Origin: an uncultured Bacteroidota bacterium
GTDB lineage: Bacteria; Bacteroidota; Bacteroidia; Chitinophagales; Chitinophagaceae
Direction of reading: 5' to 3'
DNA: 41,848 nucleotides
Assembly: GCA_903953815.1 (NCBI GenBank)
Contig: CAJBLA010000007.1
Span: 1-41,848, forward strand
Positions 1-7,915 of the stretch are shown here, in pieces. Under the pieces are notes generated by a model. The model was not told the origin of the DNA, did no database searches, and saw only the letters and a program-made list of their open reading frames with translations. The position numbers and the translations under genes were made by a program. The first letter of the stretch is position 1, and each line of letters starts with the position of its first letter.

Positions 1-732
1 AGCAGTCCAGCCGCCATCAACTACCAGATTATGCCCTGTTACATAAGCTGACTCATCTGTTAAAAGATAAAATACTGCAGAAACTATATCTTTCGGCTCA
101 CCCATTCTTTTCAATGGTACCTTATTGTTATAATTATTTACAAATGGTTCAGGCTGATTATCAAATATTCCACCGGGAGAAATTGTATTTATACGTATTT
201 GATATTTGCCAAAATAAGATGCTAAGTACCGGGTAAGATTATTTAGTCCACCCTTTATGGCTGAATAAGCAGCTGGCATTGTCATTTCGGTACCATCATA
301 AATTGTGAAATCTGGACCAATGAGACCATAAATTGAAGACATATTTATAAGTGAGCCCGATCCTTGCTCTTTCATTTGATTTAAAACAACTTGACAACAT
401 AGAAAGTATCCATTTAAATGCATATCTACATTCTTACTCCATGATTCAAATACAATATTTTCAAATTTATTCCCCCAGTCAATTGTTCTTGGATAAGCAT
501 TATTTACCCATCCATCAATTCTATTATATTTCTTTACTATAGCACCAACAACGCTTTTTACTGAATTTTCACTAGTTATATCCATTACAAAATCATCATC
601 GCCTTGTTGTTCAAATTTAATGTCAACAGATATTGCTGTTGCTCCATTTTCCCTGAATGTCTCAATCATTTGTTTCCCTAATAATCCATTACCGCCAGTG
701 ACAACAATTATTTTATTTTTTATGGAAAACAT
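1..732 (-). CDS. SDR-family oxidoreductase, PtmA-like (3' end outside window)
   Basis: This is a short-chain dehydrogenase/reductase of which 244 residues are visible; the reading frame stays open to base 1, so only the C-terminus is missing. The ATG at 732 is followed by an NAD(P)-binding segment (TGGNGLLG, residues 12-19), the NNA motif (77-79), and the catalytic Ser133, Tyr156 and Lys160 (YSAIK). The tail VTGHNLVVDGG is typical of complete SDRs, so few residues are lost. It is the last visible gene of the nonulosonic acid operon and starts 5 bp after the aminotransferase stop. Campylobacter ptmA lies at the same place after ptmE, ptmF and ptmB, so a PtmA-like role in legionaminic acid precursor supply or modification is inferred. 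The substrate cannot be read from sequence. The SDR call is secure and the PtmA equivalence is moderate. Confidence 0.85.
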   Translation of the reverse strand, partial: MFSIKNKIIVVTGGNGLLGKQMIETFRENGATAISVDIKFEQQGDDDFVMDITSENSVKSVVGAIVKKYNRIDGWVNNAYPRTIDWGNKFENIVFESWSKNVDMHLNGYFLCCQVVLNQMKEQGSGSLINMSSIYGLIGPDFTIYDGTEMTMPAAYSAIKGGLNNLTRYLASYFGKYQIRINTISPGGIFDNQPEPFVNNYNNKVPLKRMGEPKDIVSAVFYLLTDESAYVTGHNLVVDGGWTA

Positions 733-737
733 TTCTA

Positions 738-2123
738 TTAATTGAATTGTCTGAAAACAGGTTTAATAATATCTGATTCTAATAATTTTTCAATTCCATT
801 TTCTAAAGCATCTTTATATACAACTAAAGCCTTCGTAACAGCTTCGAGTGTGATTGCTAGTTCTTTTTCTTTATGTGCAAATGAAATTGCAATATATGGC
901 ATCAGAATTTGACTTTTCACCATTTCTTGAGCAAACAAGGTTCTAAAGGACATCGAAACATTACCTGTCTTATCTTTTGTTACATATGCAGGTGAACATG
1001 GATGGCCTTCTACATAAAAATATTCATTTATATCTAAATCTTTAGCTATCTGATTCATACCTTTCATTAATTCTTTTCCATAATTCCAGTAATGTTCAAT
1101 CACATTGTCTCTTTTTATTATTTCAGCAGTCTTAATAAATGCTCCCAATGCTGACATTTCAGCCCCATGCGTAGTTGAAGTTAAAAATATTCTCTCAGCA
1201 CCAATCTCTTCAATTCCACCAAGTTTCATTACTTCTCTTTTTCCACCCAATGCAGCAACTGCAAAACCATTAGCCATCGCTTTACCAAAAGTACATAGAT
1301 CAGGAACTACATTATATTTAGTCTGTGCTCCATTAAGATTCCATCTAAAGCCAGTGATCATTTCGTCCAAAATCATTAAAGTGCCATTTAACTTAGTCAA
1401 TTCACGAACTTGGTGTAAAAAGTTTTTTTCTAAATTAGAACAACCTACACATGTGTCATTTTCATGATTGCAGTTATTTGTACATGGTGACTGAATAGTT
1501 GCAGGCTCCAGCATTACAGCAGCGATTTGATTAGGAAATTCTAAAAAAAGTTTCTTTAATGACTCAATGTTATTATAATTAAACTTTAATGTATAATTAC
1601 TTGCTTCTTCAAGAGTACCCAGTTTTATTACTGTAGAACCAATAAACCAATCATCAAATGAGAAAAATGGTTGTTCAACGGGGACGGCTATGAATTTTCT
1701 CCCCGTATAGGCTCTGGCAAGTTTAATAGCAGCTGTAGTAACAGTTGAACCGTGTTTGGCAAACTTTACCATTTCAGCTGATGGAATTAAGTTTACAAAT
1801 AATTCTGCAGCTTTTAATTCGGTTACCGAAGCCCTCGTTAAATTGTTTCCATTAATAATTTCATTATATGCAGCATCTGCTATTTCGCGATTACCATAAC
1901 CAATATTAACAGAACGCAATCCCATTCCATAATCTAAATACGCATTTTCATTTATATCGAAAATATATGCACCTTCACCTCTTACAAAAATAGAAGGAGT
2001 GTTTGACGGAAATTGATCATCTCCTCTTGAGTAAGTGTGTGCTCCACCAGGAATTAAATCGTGTAATTTTTTTGAATATTCATCTTTCATATATAAACTA
2101 TTTTTCGATTTTTTTTTGTTCAT
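738..2123 (-). CDS. Class III PLP aminotransferase, glutamate-1-semialdehyde aminomutase-like, sugar-locus type
   Basis: This is a PLP enzyme of the glutamate-1-semialdehyde aminotransferase group. It has an IPGGAHTYSRG N-terminal motif, the cofactor-binding aspartate in LDEMITGF (Asp253) and the Schiff-base lysine in TFGKAMANG (Lys281). The protein is 461 residues, somewhat longer than HemL. Between about residues 214 and 228 an insert holds four cysteines (Cys214, 218, 225, 228) spaced like a small metal site. The location inside a nonulosonic acid operon argues for sugar transamination rather than haem synthesis. The first ATG (2123) overlaps the upstream cytidylyltransferase gene by 26 bp. 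An in-frame ATG at 2090 would leave a 7-bp gap and is a reasonable alternative start. The family call is firm; the substrate is unknown. Confidence 0.85.
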   Translation of the reverse strand: MNKKKSKNSLYMKDEYSKKLHDLIPGGAHTYSRGDDQFPSNTPSIFVRGEGAYIFDINENAYLDYGMGLRSVNIGYGNREIADAAYNEIINGNNLTRASVTELKAAELFVNLIPSAEMVKFAKHGSTVTTAAIKLARAYTGRKFIAVPVEQPFFSFDDWFIGSTVIKLGTLEEASNYTLKFNYNNIESLKKLFLEFPNQIAAVMLEPATIQSPCTNNCNHENDTCVGCSNLEKNFLHQVRELTKLNGTLMILDEMITGFRWNLNGAQTKYNVVPDLCTFGKAMANGFAVAALGGKREVMKLGGIEEIGAERIFLTSTTHGAEMSALGAFIKTAEIIKRDNVIEHYWNYGKELMKGMNQIAKDLDINEYFYVEGHPCSPAYVTKDKTGNVSMSFRTLFAQEMVKSQILMPYIAISFAHKEKELAITLEAVTKALVVYKDALENGIEKLLESDIIKPVFRQFN

Positions 2124-2850
2124 TAAAATTTTCCCAATACGTTTCGTTTAAGTATTTATTGGCATTACTCCAATCATTTTTAATAATTTTTTCAACCAAA
2201 CACTTATCTGATATTGTATTAATATCTTTACCTATTCCTGTTATTACGTTATTAAAAAAAAGCACATCCTCTTTATAATCTAATGTCATTCTAATGTTTT
2301 CACAATTTAAATTGTTTTCAATTTCAATAGTAACTATATCTTTTTCTTCAAAAATTTTCCCCCAACCAGTTTCTAGTTTTTCAAACGAATTTTGCTTTAA
2401 TGATTTTTCGAGAAATATTGTAGAATATCCCATTACATTCATTCCTAATGGCAAGCCAATAGTTTTCACCAAGTTTCCAGTTTCTAATAATTTTTTTAAT
2501 ACTAGTTTAGACGCTTCAACTGAACATAAAATATCATCCCCATCTACCGAAAGAATATAATCTATATTATTAAATTTTGCACATTCCAAATGCCTCAAAG
2601 GAATATTGGAATCTGATCCATAAAAGATTTCAATATTGGTGTTTTTGAAAATTTTATCGAACAAATGATTTTCTTGATTAATAGATGTTGTAATAAATAT
2701 TTTTATTCTTTGATCTTGTATTTCCTTTTCAAATCCTAAACAATATCTTTCTATCAGCCATTTAATCATCGGCTTTCCATCGATTTCTATCAAGTGCTTT
2801 TTATTGAGTCTTGTCGAACCTAATCTTGCAGTAATAAAAATTCCTATCAT
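2098..2850 (-). CDS. SpsF-like cytidylyltransferase (candidate CMP-nonulosonate synthetase)
   Basis: This 250-residue protein belongs to the CTP_transf_3 superfamily (KdsB, NeuA, SpsF). The nucleotide-binding motif ARLGSTRLNKKHL (residues 8-20) and the metal-binding SVDGDD segment are visible. The motif is closer to SpsF/KdsB than to the ARGGSKGI-type motif of NeuA/LegF. It sits at the position of ptmB (CMP-legionaminate synthetase) in the Campylobacter gene order, and no other CMP-sugar synthetase is in the window, so activation of the nonulosonic acid with CTP is the inferred role. Its ATG overlaps the preceding stop by one base (TAATG), indicating translational coupling. An alternative is activation of a different sugar made with the neighbouring aminotransferase. 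Confidence 0.8.
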   Translation of the reverse strand: MIGIFITARLGSTRLNKKHLIEIDGKPMIKWLIERYCLGFEKEIQDQRIKIFITTSINQENHLFDKIFKNTNIEIFYGSDSNIPLRHLECAKFNNIDYILSVDGDDILCSVEASKLVLKKLLETGNLVKTIGLPLGMNVMGYSTIFLEKSLKQNSFEKLETGWGKIFEEKDIVTIEIENNLNCENIRMTLDYKEDVLFFNNVITGIGKDINTISDKCLVEKIIKNDWSNANKYLNETYWENFNEQKKIEK

Positions 2851-3863
2851 TATAAAGACATGATTTTGTTGTTTAAGTCAGAATTTTCAACAGAATAAAG
2901 TAAATTCAATACGGCTTTATCATGTTCTAAACTATTAGGAAATCTACTCTCTTTATTTATTGCCGATATGAATGATGCTATTTCATCAATATACATTTGT
3001 TCTGTTATGTTTTTATTATAGCCATTTTGTGCAGCTACAATTTCATAGCCGTGAGATTCCCATTCAGAGCTATTAGGGTTAAATATTTTAATTACATTAT
3101 CATCCCAATTCCAATAAAGTTGTTTTTTATCCCCGTTAATTACTAATCTTCGGGTAGCAAATCTTGATACAACATCTACTGATAAGTTAAAAATATTATT
3201 ACCATAATCCATTAATAGATTATAAGTGTCATCTATATTAGTTGCACCTTCAATGTCTATGGTTTTTTTAAAAAATCCCACCACACGTTTAGGCATTCCT
3301 AATAACAATGTTATCCAGGTCAATTCAAATGGTACAATTTCCCTGCCACCACCAGTTTCTTTTTTGGAAACATAATATTCTGAAACTTTTTCGTAATTAT
3401 GCCAGTCAGGCAAATACTGGCCAGAATGATATAGATAATTAGAAATATTTCCAAGTTCTTTTGACTCAACTATTTGTCTAATTTTTTTAATTGCTGGATG
3501 AAAAGATAGTGTACAAGATGGAGCCAATAAAATGTCATATAATTTTGAGTCAGAAATAATACTTTCCAAATCTGTATCTACAACACTAGCTTCAATAAAT
3601 GCAGGTATTTTAAGACTTAATGCAAGTTTCATATATAAATGATGGCCATCTGGCGGAACCGAAATTATCAATGCATTAACCTTGAAATTATTAATGATTT
3701 CGTTGATATCATCATATACCTCTATTGCATATTGCTCTTTTGCCTCTTTTCTCCTATCATCTCTATTATCAAATCCTATTATATTATTAATGCCTAATGA
3801 TTTTAGATTTCTTATTCTTCTTTTACCCATTGACCCCAAACCTACTACTAAAAAAAAACTCAT
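2850..3863 (-). CDS. Gfo/Idh/MocA-family oxidoreductase, PtmF-like
   Basis: This 337-residue protein has an N-terminal Rossmann motif VGLGSMGKRR (residues 7-16) and a Gfo/Idh/MocA layout: an NAD-binding half, then an alpha/beta substrate domain that includes the KETGGGREIVPFEL segment. It lies between the PtmE-like gene (11 bp gap) and the cytidylyltransferase (one-base overlap), as ptmF does in Campylobacter legionaminic acid loci. Family members oxidise or reduce sugar hydroxyl or keto groups with NAD(P). In Campylobacter, PtmF was listed among the enzymes leading from fructose-6-phosphate to the GDP-linked precursor, but its exact reaction is not something I can derive here. The family call is secure and the role inferred from context. 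Confidence 0.82.
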   Translation of the reverse strand: MSFFLVVGLGSMGKRRIRNLKSLGINNIIGFDNRDDRRKEAKEQYAIEVYDDINEIINNFKVNALIISVPPDGHHLYMKLALSLKIPAFIEASVVDTDLESIISDSKLYDILLAPSCTLSFHPAIKKIRQIVESKELGNISNYLYHSGQYLPDWHNYEKVSEYYVSKKETGGGREIVPFELTWITLLLGMPKRVVGFFKKTIDIEGATNIDDTYNLLMDYGNNIFNLSVDVVSRFATRRLVINGDKKQLYWNWDDNVIKIFNPNSSEWESHGYEIVAAQNGYNKNITEQMYIDEIASFISAINKESRFPNSLEHDKAVLNLLYSVENSDLNNKIMSL

Positions 3864-3874
3864 CGTAAATTAAT

Positions 3875-4924
3875 TTAAAATTTTATATAATTAATATCTT
3901 CTTGTGCCTTATTGTAATCATCGTGTTTCCCTATATCTAACCAATAGCCCCTCAATGGAAAAGATCTAACATTGAAATTATTTTTAATTAAATAATCAAG
4001 TAGGTCAGTTGCATTATATGGTTTATTTAATGGAATTTCACTAATTACTGTTTTTTTCATCAAATAAATACCAGCATTGGCAAAATACGTATAAGTAGGT
4101 TTTTCTTTAAAACTTTTTATTTTTTTATCTGTTGTTTCTAGAATTGCGTATGGAACATTTACATTATAAGGTATTGTAGCAACAGAAAAATCAGCATTAG
4201 AATCTACGAAATCTAAAAAAAATTGCTCATAATCTAGATTAGTTAATATGTCTGAGTTCGTAACAAGCACAAAATCATGTTCAAAGTTAGAAATTTTTGA
4301 CACTGCACCTATAGTTCCTAATGGAATATCCTCGTTAATATAATTTATTTTAACATGTTCTGCACTTCCGTCTCCAATACTTTCTTTTATTTGATCACCA
4401 AGATATCTAATGCTAATCCAAAAATCATCAATACCATAGCTTTTCAACCTATCTAAATTGTGTTTAATTATTGGCTTTTCTCCCACCATTAATAATGGCT
4501 TAGGTATTGAGTCTGTCAAAGGCTTTAAGCGCTCGCCCCTTCCCCCTGCCATAATTACAACATCTATAGGTAAATAAGATTTTAAAAATCTAAAATTAAC
4601 TGCTTTTACAATTTTACCATCTTGATCAATGACAGGAATAATTTTATACCCTTCATTTCTAAACTTAATGATTTCATGAATATTATAGTTTCCTCTTTGT
4701 ATTGACTTAGGATTTGGTTGAATAAACATTCTCACTTCATCTTCTAGACTAAGTCCTTTAAGTATACCTCTTCTAACATCTCCATCAGTTAAGGTACCTA
4801 CCAGTCTATTATTGTTTACAATTACAAATAATATTGCATCAGCAGCTAACTTATTTAATTTTTGTAAACAGCTTTTTATTGGTGTGTCTAACTGGACAAG
4901 ATGCTCGTCAATAATATACTTCAT
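3875..4924 (-). CDS. ptmE: CBS-domain sugar-1-phosphate nucleotidyltransferase, PtmE-like
   Basis: Two CBS-type repeats occupy roughly residues 1-118 (for example LVGTLTDGDVRRGI at 41-54). They are followed by a nucleotidyltransferase domain with the motif AGGRGERLKPLTDSIPKPLL starting at residue 126 and a later NSD metal site. This CBS plus NTP_transferase fusion is the architecture of PtmE, the glucosamine-1-phosphate guanylyltransferase that starts the GDP-linked legionaminic acid route in Campylobacter. The length (349) fits that family. It starts 40 bp after the stop of the CMAH-like gene. Its presence suggests that LegB, LegC, LegH and LegG here act on GDP- rather than UDP-linked intermediates. 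The nucleotide preference is inference; the domain fusion is clear. Confidence 0.85.
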   Translation of the reverse strand: MKYIIDEHLVQLDTPIKSCLQKLNKLAADAILFVIVNNNRLVGTLTDGDVRRGILKGLSLEDEVRMFIQPNPKSIQRGNYNIHEIIKFRNEGYKIIPVIDQDGKIVKAVNFRFLKSYLPIDVVIMAGGRGERLKPLTDSIPKPLLMVGEKPIIKHNLDRLKSYGIDDFWISIRYLGDQIKESIGDGSAEHVKINYINEDIPLGTIGAVSKISNFEHDFVLVTNSDILTNLDYEQFFLDFVDSNADFSVATIPYNVNVPYAILETTDKKIKSFKEKPTYTYFANAGIYLMKKTVISEIPLNKPYNATDLLDYLIKNNFNVRSFPLRGYWLDIGKHDDYNKAQEDINYIKF

Positions 4925-4964
4925 TTTTTATTAAATATTATGTAATAGTTAATGTATTATATAC

Positions 4965-6800
4965 TTAATTAATAAAATTTAGTTCTTCAATTAATTTTGA
5001 TATTTCAAAATCATTAAGGCCGTGTGCCTTTGCCCCACTTTCAATATTTTCAGAAAAACTTTTACCACAATTATTACAGTACATTCCATACCTTCTAAAA
5101 ACTAATTCATTGTTTGAATTCATATTTATAAGTTCTGCAATGTTTGAATTTTTACTAATGGTTTTATCTTTAGATGAAAAGCTACAAGAGCTTTGTTTTA
5201 CATAATAGGGCGTTTGTAATAATCTCCAAAAATTTTGATGAAAAATATCAGGGTTTCTTGTAAATCTACACCAATATCCTATGTGAGCTTCGTCCCAAGA
5301 CAAATTGTCTTTAATAATCTTACATATGATAGGCTCTGGTATCCACATTTCTACATCAACCACGCTTGCTTCTTCAATAATTGACAAAATATTTTTCTCA
5401 AAATTACATATTAAAGAATAATTTACTTCTCCTTCATACTTAGACAAAACATTTATCTTAAACTTTAAATCTTCACAAAATATAATTTCAGGAACGTTAT
5501 TAAATTTTAAAAAATAACTTTTTACTTCTTCAATTGAAATCTCATTATCGGTATGTTTAAATTTAGCATGTTTATCATAGTAAGTATTTGCATAAATGAT
5601 TTTATTTTTTTTATCGTGTATTTTATCTCTTTGGTTGTTTGTGTATATTCTTTCAAATTTATTGTTTAGAGAATTCCAATTTTCTCCAGGTAGCAAATTT
5701 ATAACTTCATATTTTGAACCATTAAAATATTCTTTTATTTTGTCTACATTAGTTGACTCTGAAATTTTAACAAATTTCTGATGTAGTGGATCTTGTAATG
5801 TAGTGAATGAGGCAAATGGAATTAGATATTTTGCATTATAGGTTCTCATTGAATTTTCAAGCATACTATACGTTCCATTAACGGCATTTATATAATACTC
5901 CGCTTTTTTATCAATAGAAATATGTTCCCATGTTGCAGGAAACCCCGACGCCGTTGTTGAAAATCCTGTCATAAGTAAATCAACATCACCTACTAAATTT
6001 TTTATTTTTTGATTTATGCCTGCATCATTTGTGTTTAAAATTTTAAACCCATCAATTTCTATAAATAAAATTGAATCATTCCATAAGCTTTGTGGTTCAT
6101 AACATATAATTTGAATTTTATCAGTCAACTTATAAATTTGGCCAAAATTCAAAGGCAACAAATTATTAAACCCCAAATTTTTAAGAACCTTGCCAATTCT
6201 TTTATTGGGAAAGTCTGGAAAACATATTTTTGTATCTTTTGGAAATTTTAACAGTGTTTCTTCATGTAAATGATCTGAATGCTCGTGTGAAATATAAATT
6301 ATATTTGGACTTAAAGATTCGACACACACTTTTGATTCTGGATAGTTTATCCAAGAGCCAAGAAAAGCTGTTCCAAAAAACCAAGGATCTGTTAGAATTG
6401 AAAAATTGTCATATACAATTTCAATAGATGCATGTGAATGTAATTTAAAATCAATCGATTGTTTGCCGGTATGTAATTTTTTAGTTTGAAATTTATTACT
6501 ACTTAAAATAAACACATTATCTTCTATGTATAACTTATCTTCTATTTGTAATAAAATAACAGATGACAATCCGTCACCTTTTACATTAATAGGCTTTCCC
6601 TCTAAATCAAATTTCCAAAAATGAACCGGACATTCTATGCAATCATCTTTAATCAACATGTCTGCGCCTAAATGAGGACATATATTTGAAATTAAAATAT
6701 ACTCATTATTTGCGTTTTTACTTAATATAAATTTTCTATCGTTTATTTCAAGATTGAATGGCAAGCTTAAAATTGAATTGATTGATATAATTTCTTGCAT
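4965..6800 (-). CDS. CMAH-like Rieske/metallo-beta-lactamase protein (putative CMP-nonulosonate N-acyl hydroxylase) with C-terminal CxxC domain
   Basis: This 611-residue protein has three parts. An N-terminal Rieske [2Fe-2S] domain has Cys41-x-His43 and Cys57-x-x-His60. A metallo-beta-lactamase/UlaG-like domain has SHEHSDH (His172, His174, Asp176, His177), DPW at 138-140 and ASGFP at 284-288. It continues to SWDEAHIGYW (501-510) and RNPDIFHQNF (515-524). These blocks match, in the same order, what I recall of mammalian CMP-Neu5Ac hydroxylase (ISHMHSDHL, ASGFP, LWDDLYIGF, RDPDIYHHLFW). A third part, residues about 550-611, resembles a DUF1858/hybrid-cluster-associated redox disulfide domain (Cys575-x-x-Cys578); I do not recall it in animal CMAH. 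The gene lies between legG and ptmE with a one-base overlap to legG. Hydroxylation of an N-acetyl group of a CMP-legionaminic acid-type sugar is inferred. The fold and family are strongly supported; the substrate is not proven. Confidence 0.85.
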   Translation of the reverse strand: MQEIISINSILSLPFNLEINDRKFILSKNANNEYILISNICPHLGADMLIKDDCIECPVHFWKFDLEGKPINVKGDGLSSVILLQIEDKLYIEDNVFILSSNKFQTKKLHTGKQSIDFKLHSHASIEIVYDNFSILTDPWFFGTAFLGSWINYPESKVCVESLSPNIIYISHEHSDHLHEETLLKFPKDTKICFPDFPNKRIGKVLKNLGFNNLLPLNFGQIYKLTDKIQIICYEPQSLWNDSILFIEIDGFKILNTNDAGINQKIKNLVGDVDLLMTGFSTTASGFPATWEHISIDKKAEYYINAVNGTYSMLENSMRTYNAKYLIPFASFTTLQDPLHQKFVKISESTNVDKIKEYFNGSKYEVINLLPGENWNSLNNKFERIYTNNQRDKIHDKKNKIIYANTYYDKHAKFKHTDNEISIEEVKSYFLKFNNVPEIIFCEDLKFKINVLSKYEGEVNYSLICNFEKNILSIIEEASVVDVEMWIPEPIICKIIKDNLSWDEAHIGYWCRFTRNPDIFHQNFWRLLQTPYYVKQSSCSFSSKDKTISKNSNIAELINMNSNNELVFRRYGMYCNNCGKSFSENIESGAKAHGLNDFEISKLIEELNFIN

Positions 6801-7915
6801 TAATTACTGTTTTTATTAATTATTTTATATAAAACTTCAATAATTCTGGTAGCAGAGTTTCCGGTTCCATACATGTCACTACCCTCAAGTTCCGGTTGAT
6901 TAAATGCAATTTCAACTGCATCAATAATATCTTTTTTAGTAATCTTACAATTTATAATGTTTGGAGTTACTAGCCTACCTTTTTGACGATCTCCTAGATT
7001 AATAACAGGTTTTGGGAAATAGGCGGCTTCCGCAAATCCACTTGATGTATTTCCTAACATCAACTTGCAATACTTCATACATGTAAGGTATCCAATAGTC
7101 CCAAAATTTTCTACTGCGATCGCATTTGTATTCGATTTTACGAAATCTGTTATTTTAGTTCTTATAATATTACTTTCGGGATCAGAATTTGGCATTGTGA
7201 ATACAAACTGAAGATTTTTAATACATTGAAGTGCATCAATTAATTCATTTATGAAAAATTCATTCTGATCTATTGAAACTGTTTCTGGATGAAATGTAAT
7301 AAGTATTGTTGGGACAGAAAGATCTATATTAAATTTTAATTTAAATTCACTCATTGTTAAAAGAGTTAGATTTTTCACATTATCATAACTCAGAGATCCA
7401 ACATTATATACATAATTTGATTCTTGAACTAGTTCAATAACTCTTCTTTTATAAAGTTCTGTAGTCGTAAAATGATATTTAGACATATGTGTAATTGAGT
7501 GTCTAAATTTATTATCAATAGCACCTAATGTTTCCTCTCCACCGTGAATGTGAGCAATATTTAAATTAAAAGGAACGGTGCTAGAAACTGCTGCAAACAT
7601 TTCATACCTGTCACCTAAGCAAAATATTAGGTCGTATTTGTCATTTTGCCATATTTGACTAAAACGCTTAATTGTTTCTCCCATAGACTCAGAAATTGCA
7701 ACTGCTTGATCTGATAATGGATTTGTGTTTATTTTATATTTTATATCAAAGCCGTCTTCAATAATTTTACATAGTGAATTATCAATTTCTTGTGATATAT
7801 GAGAACCAAAGGCAATAATATCAAAATTAAAATTGCTATCTTTTTTCAATTGGACTAATAACGGATAATATATACTATAGTCAGCTCTTGAACTTGTTAA
7901 TATTCCAATTCTCAT
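6800..7915 (-). CDS. legG: NDP-N,N'-diacetylbacillosamine 2-epimerase (hydrolysing), NeuC/LegG family
   Basis: This 371-residue protein is a hydrolysing NDP-sugar 2-epimerase of the NeuC family with a GT-B-like fold. The N-terminal TSSRADYSIYYPLL (residues 7-20), the HIHGGEETLGAIDNKFRHS block and LGNTSSGFAEA are all diagnostic. It is expected to convert the NDP-linked 2,4-diacetamido-2,4,6-trideoxyhexose into the free manno-configured sugar used by LegI. The gene overlaps legI by 4 bp (ATGA) and its stop overlaps the CMAH-like start by one base. LegG rather than sialic NeuC is preferred because legB, legC and legH precede it. The nucleotide is probably GDP, given the PtmE-like neighbour, but that is inference. 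Confidence 0.9.
   Translation of the reverse strand: MRIGILTSSRADYSIYYPLLVQLKKDSNFNFDIIAFGSHISQEIDNSLCKIIEDGFDIKYKINTNPLSDQAVAISESMGETIKRFSQIWQNDKYDLIFCLGDRYEMFAAVSSTVPFNLNIAHIHGGEETLGAIDNKFRHSITHMSKYHFTTTELYKRRVIELVQESNYVYNVGSLSYDNVKNLTLLTMSEFKLKFNIDLSVPTILITFHPETVSIDQNEFFINELIDALQCIKNLQFVFTMPNSDPESNIIRTKITDFVKSNTNAIAVENFGTIGYLTCMKYCKLMLGNTSSGFAEAAYFPKPVINLGDRQKGRLVTPNIINCKITKKDIIDAVEIAFNQPELEGSDMYGTGNSATRIIEVLYKIINKNSN

Noticed and set aside
1105-1467. Plus-strand open frame inside the aminotransferase gene, and similar opposite-strand frames elsewhere
   Set aside because: They lie inside well-supported genes, have no family motifs and reflect the composition of the coding strand.
4965-6800. 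Rieske-type ring-hydroxylating dioxygenase or a stray MBL hydrolase
   Set aside because: There is no Rieske oxygenase catalytic domain, and the order of Rieske, HxHxDH, ASGFP, WDE-IG and NPDI-H blocks fits CMAH along the full length.
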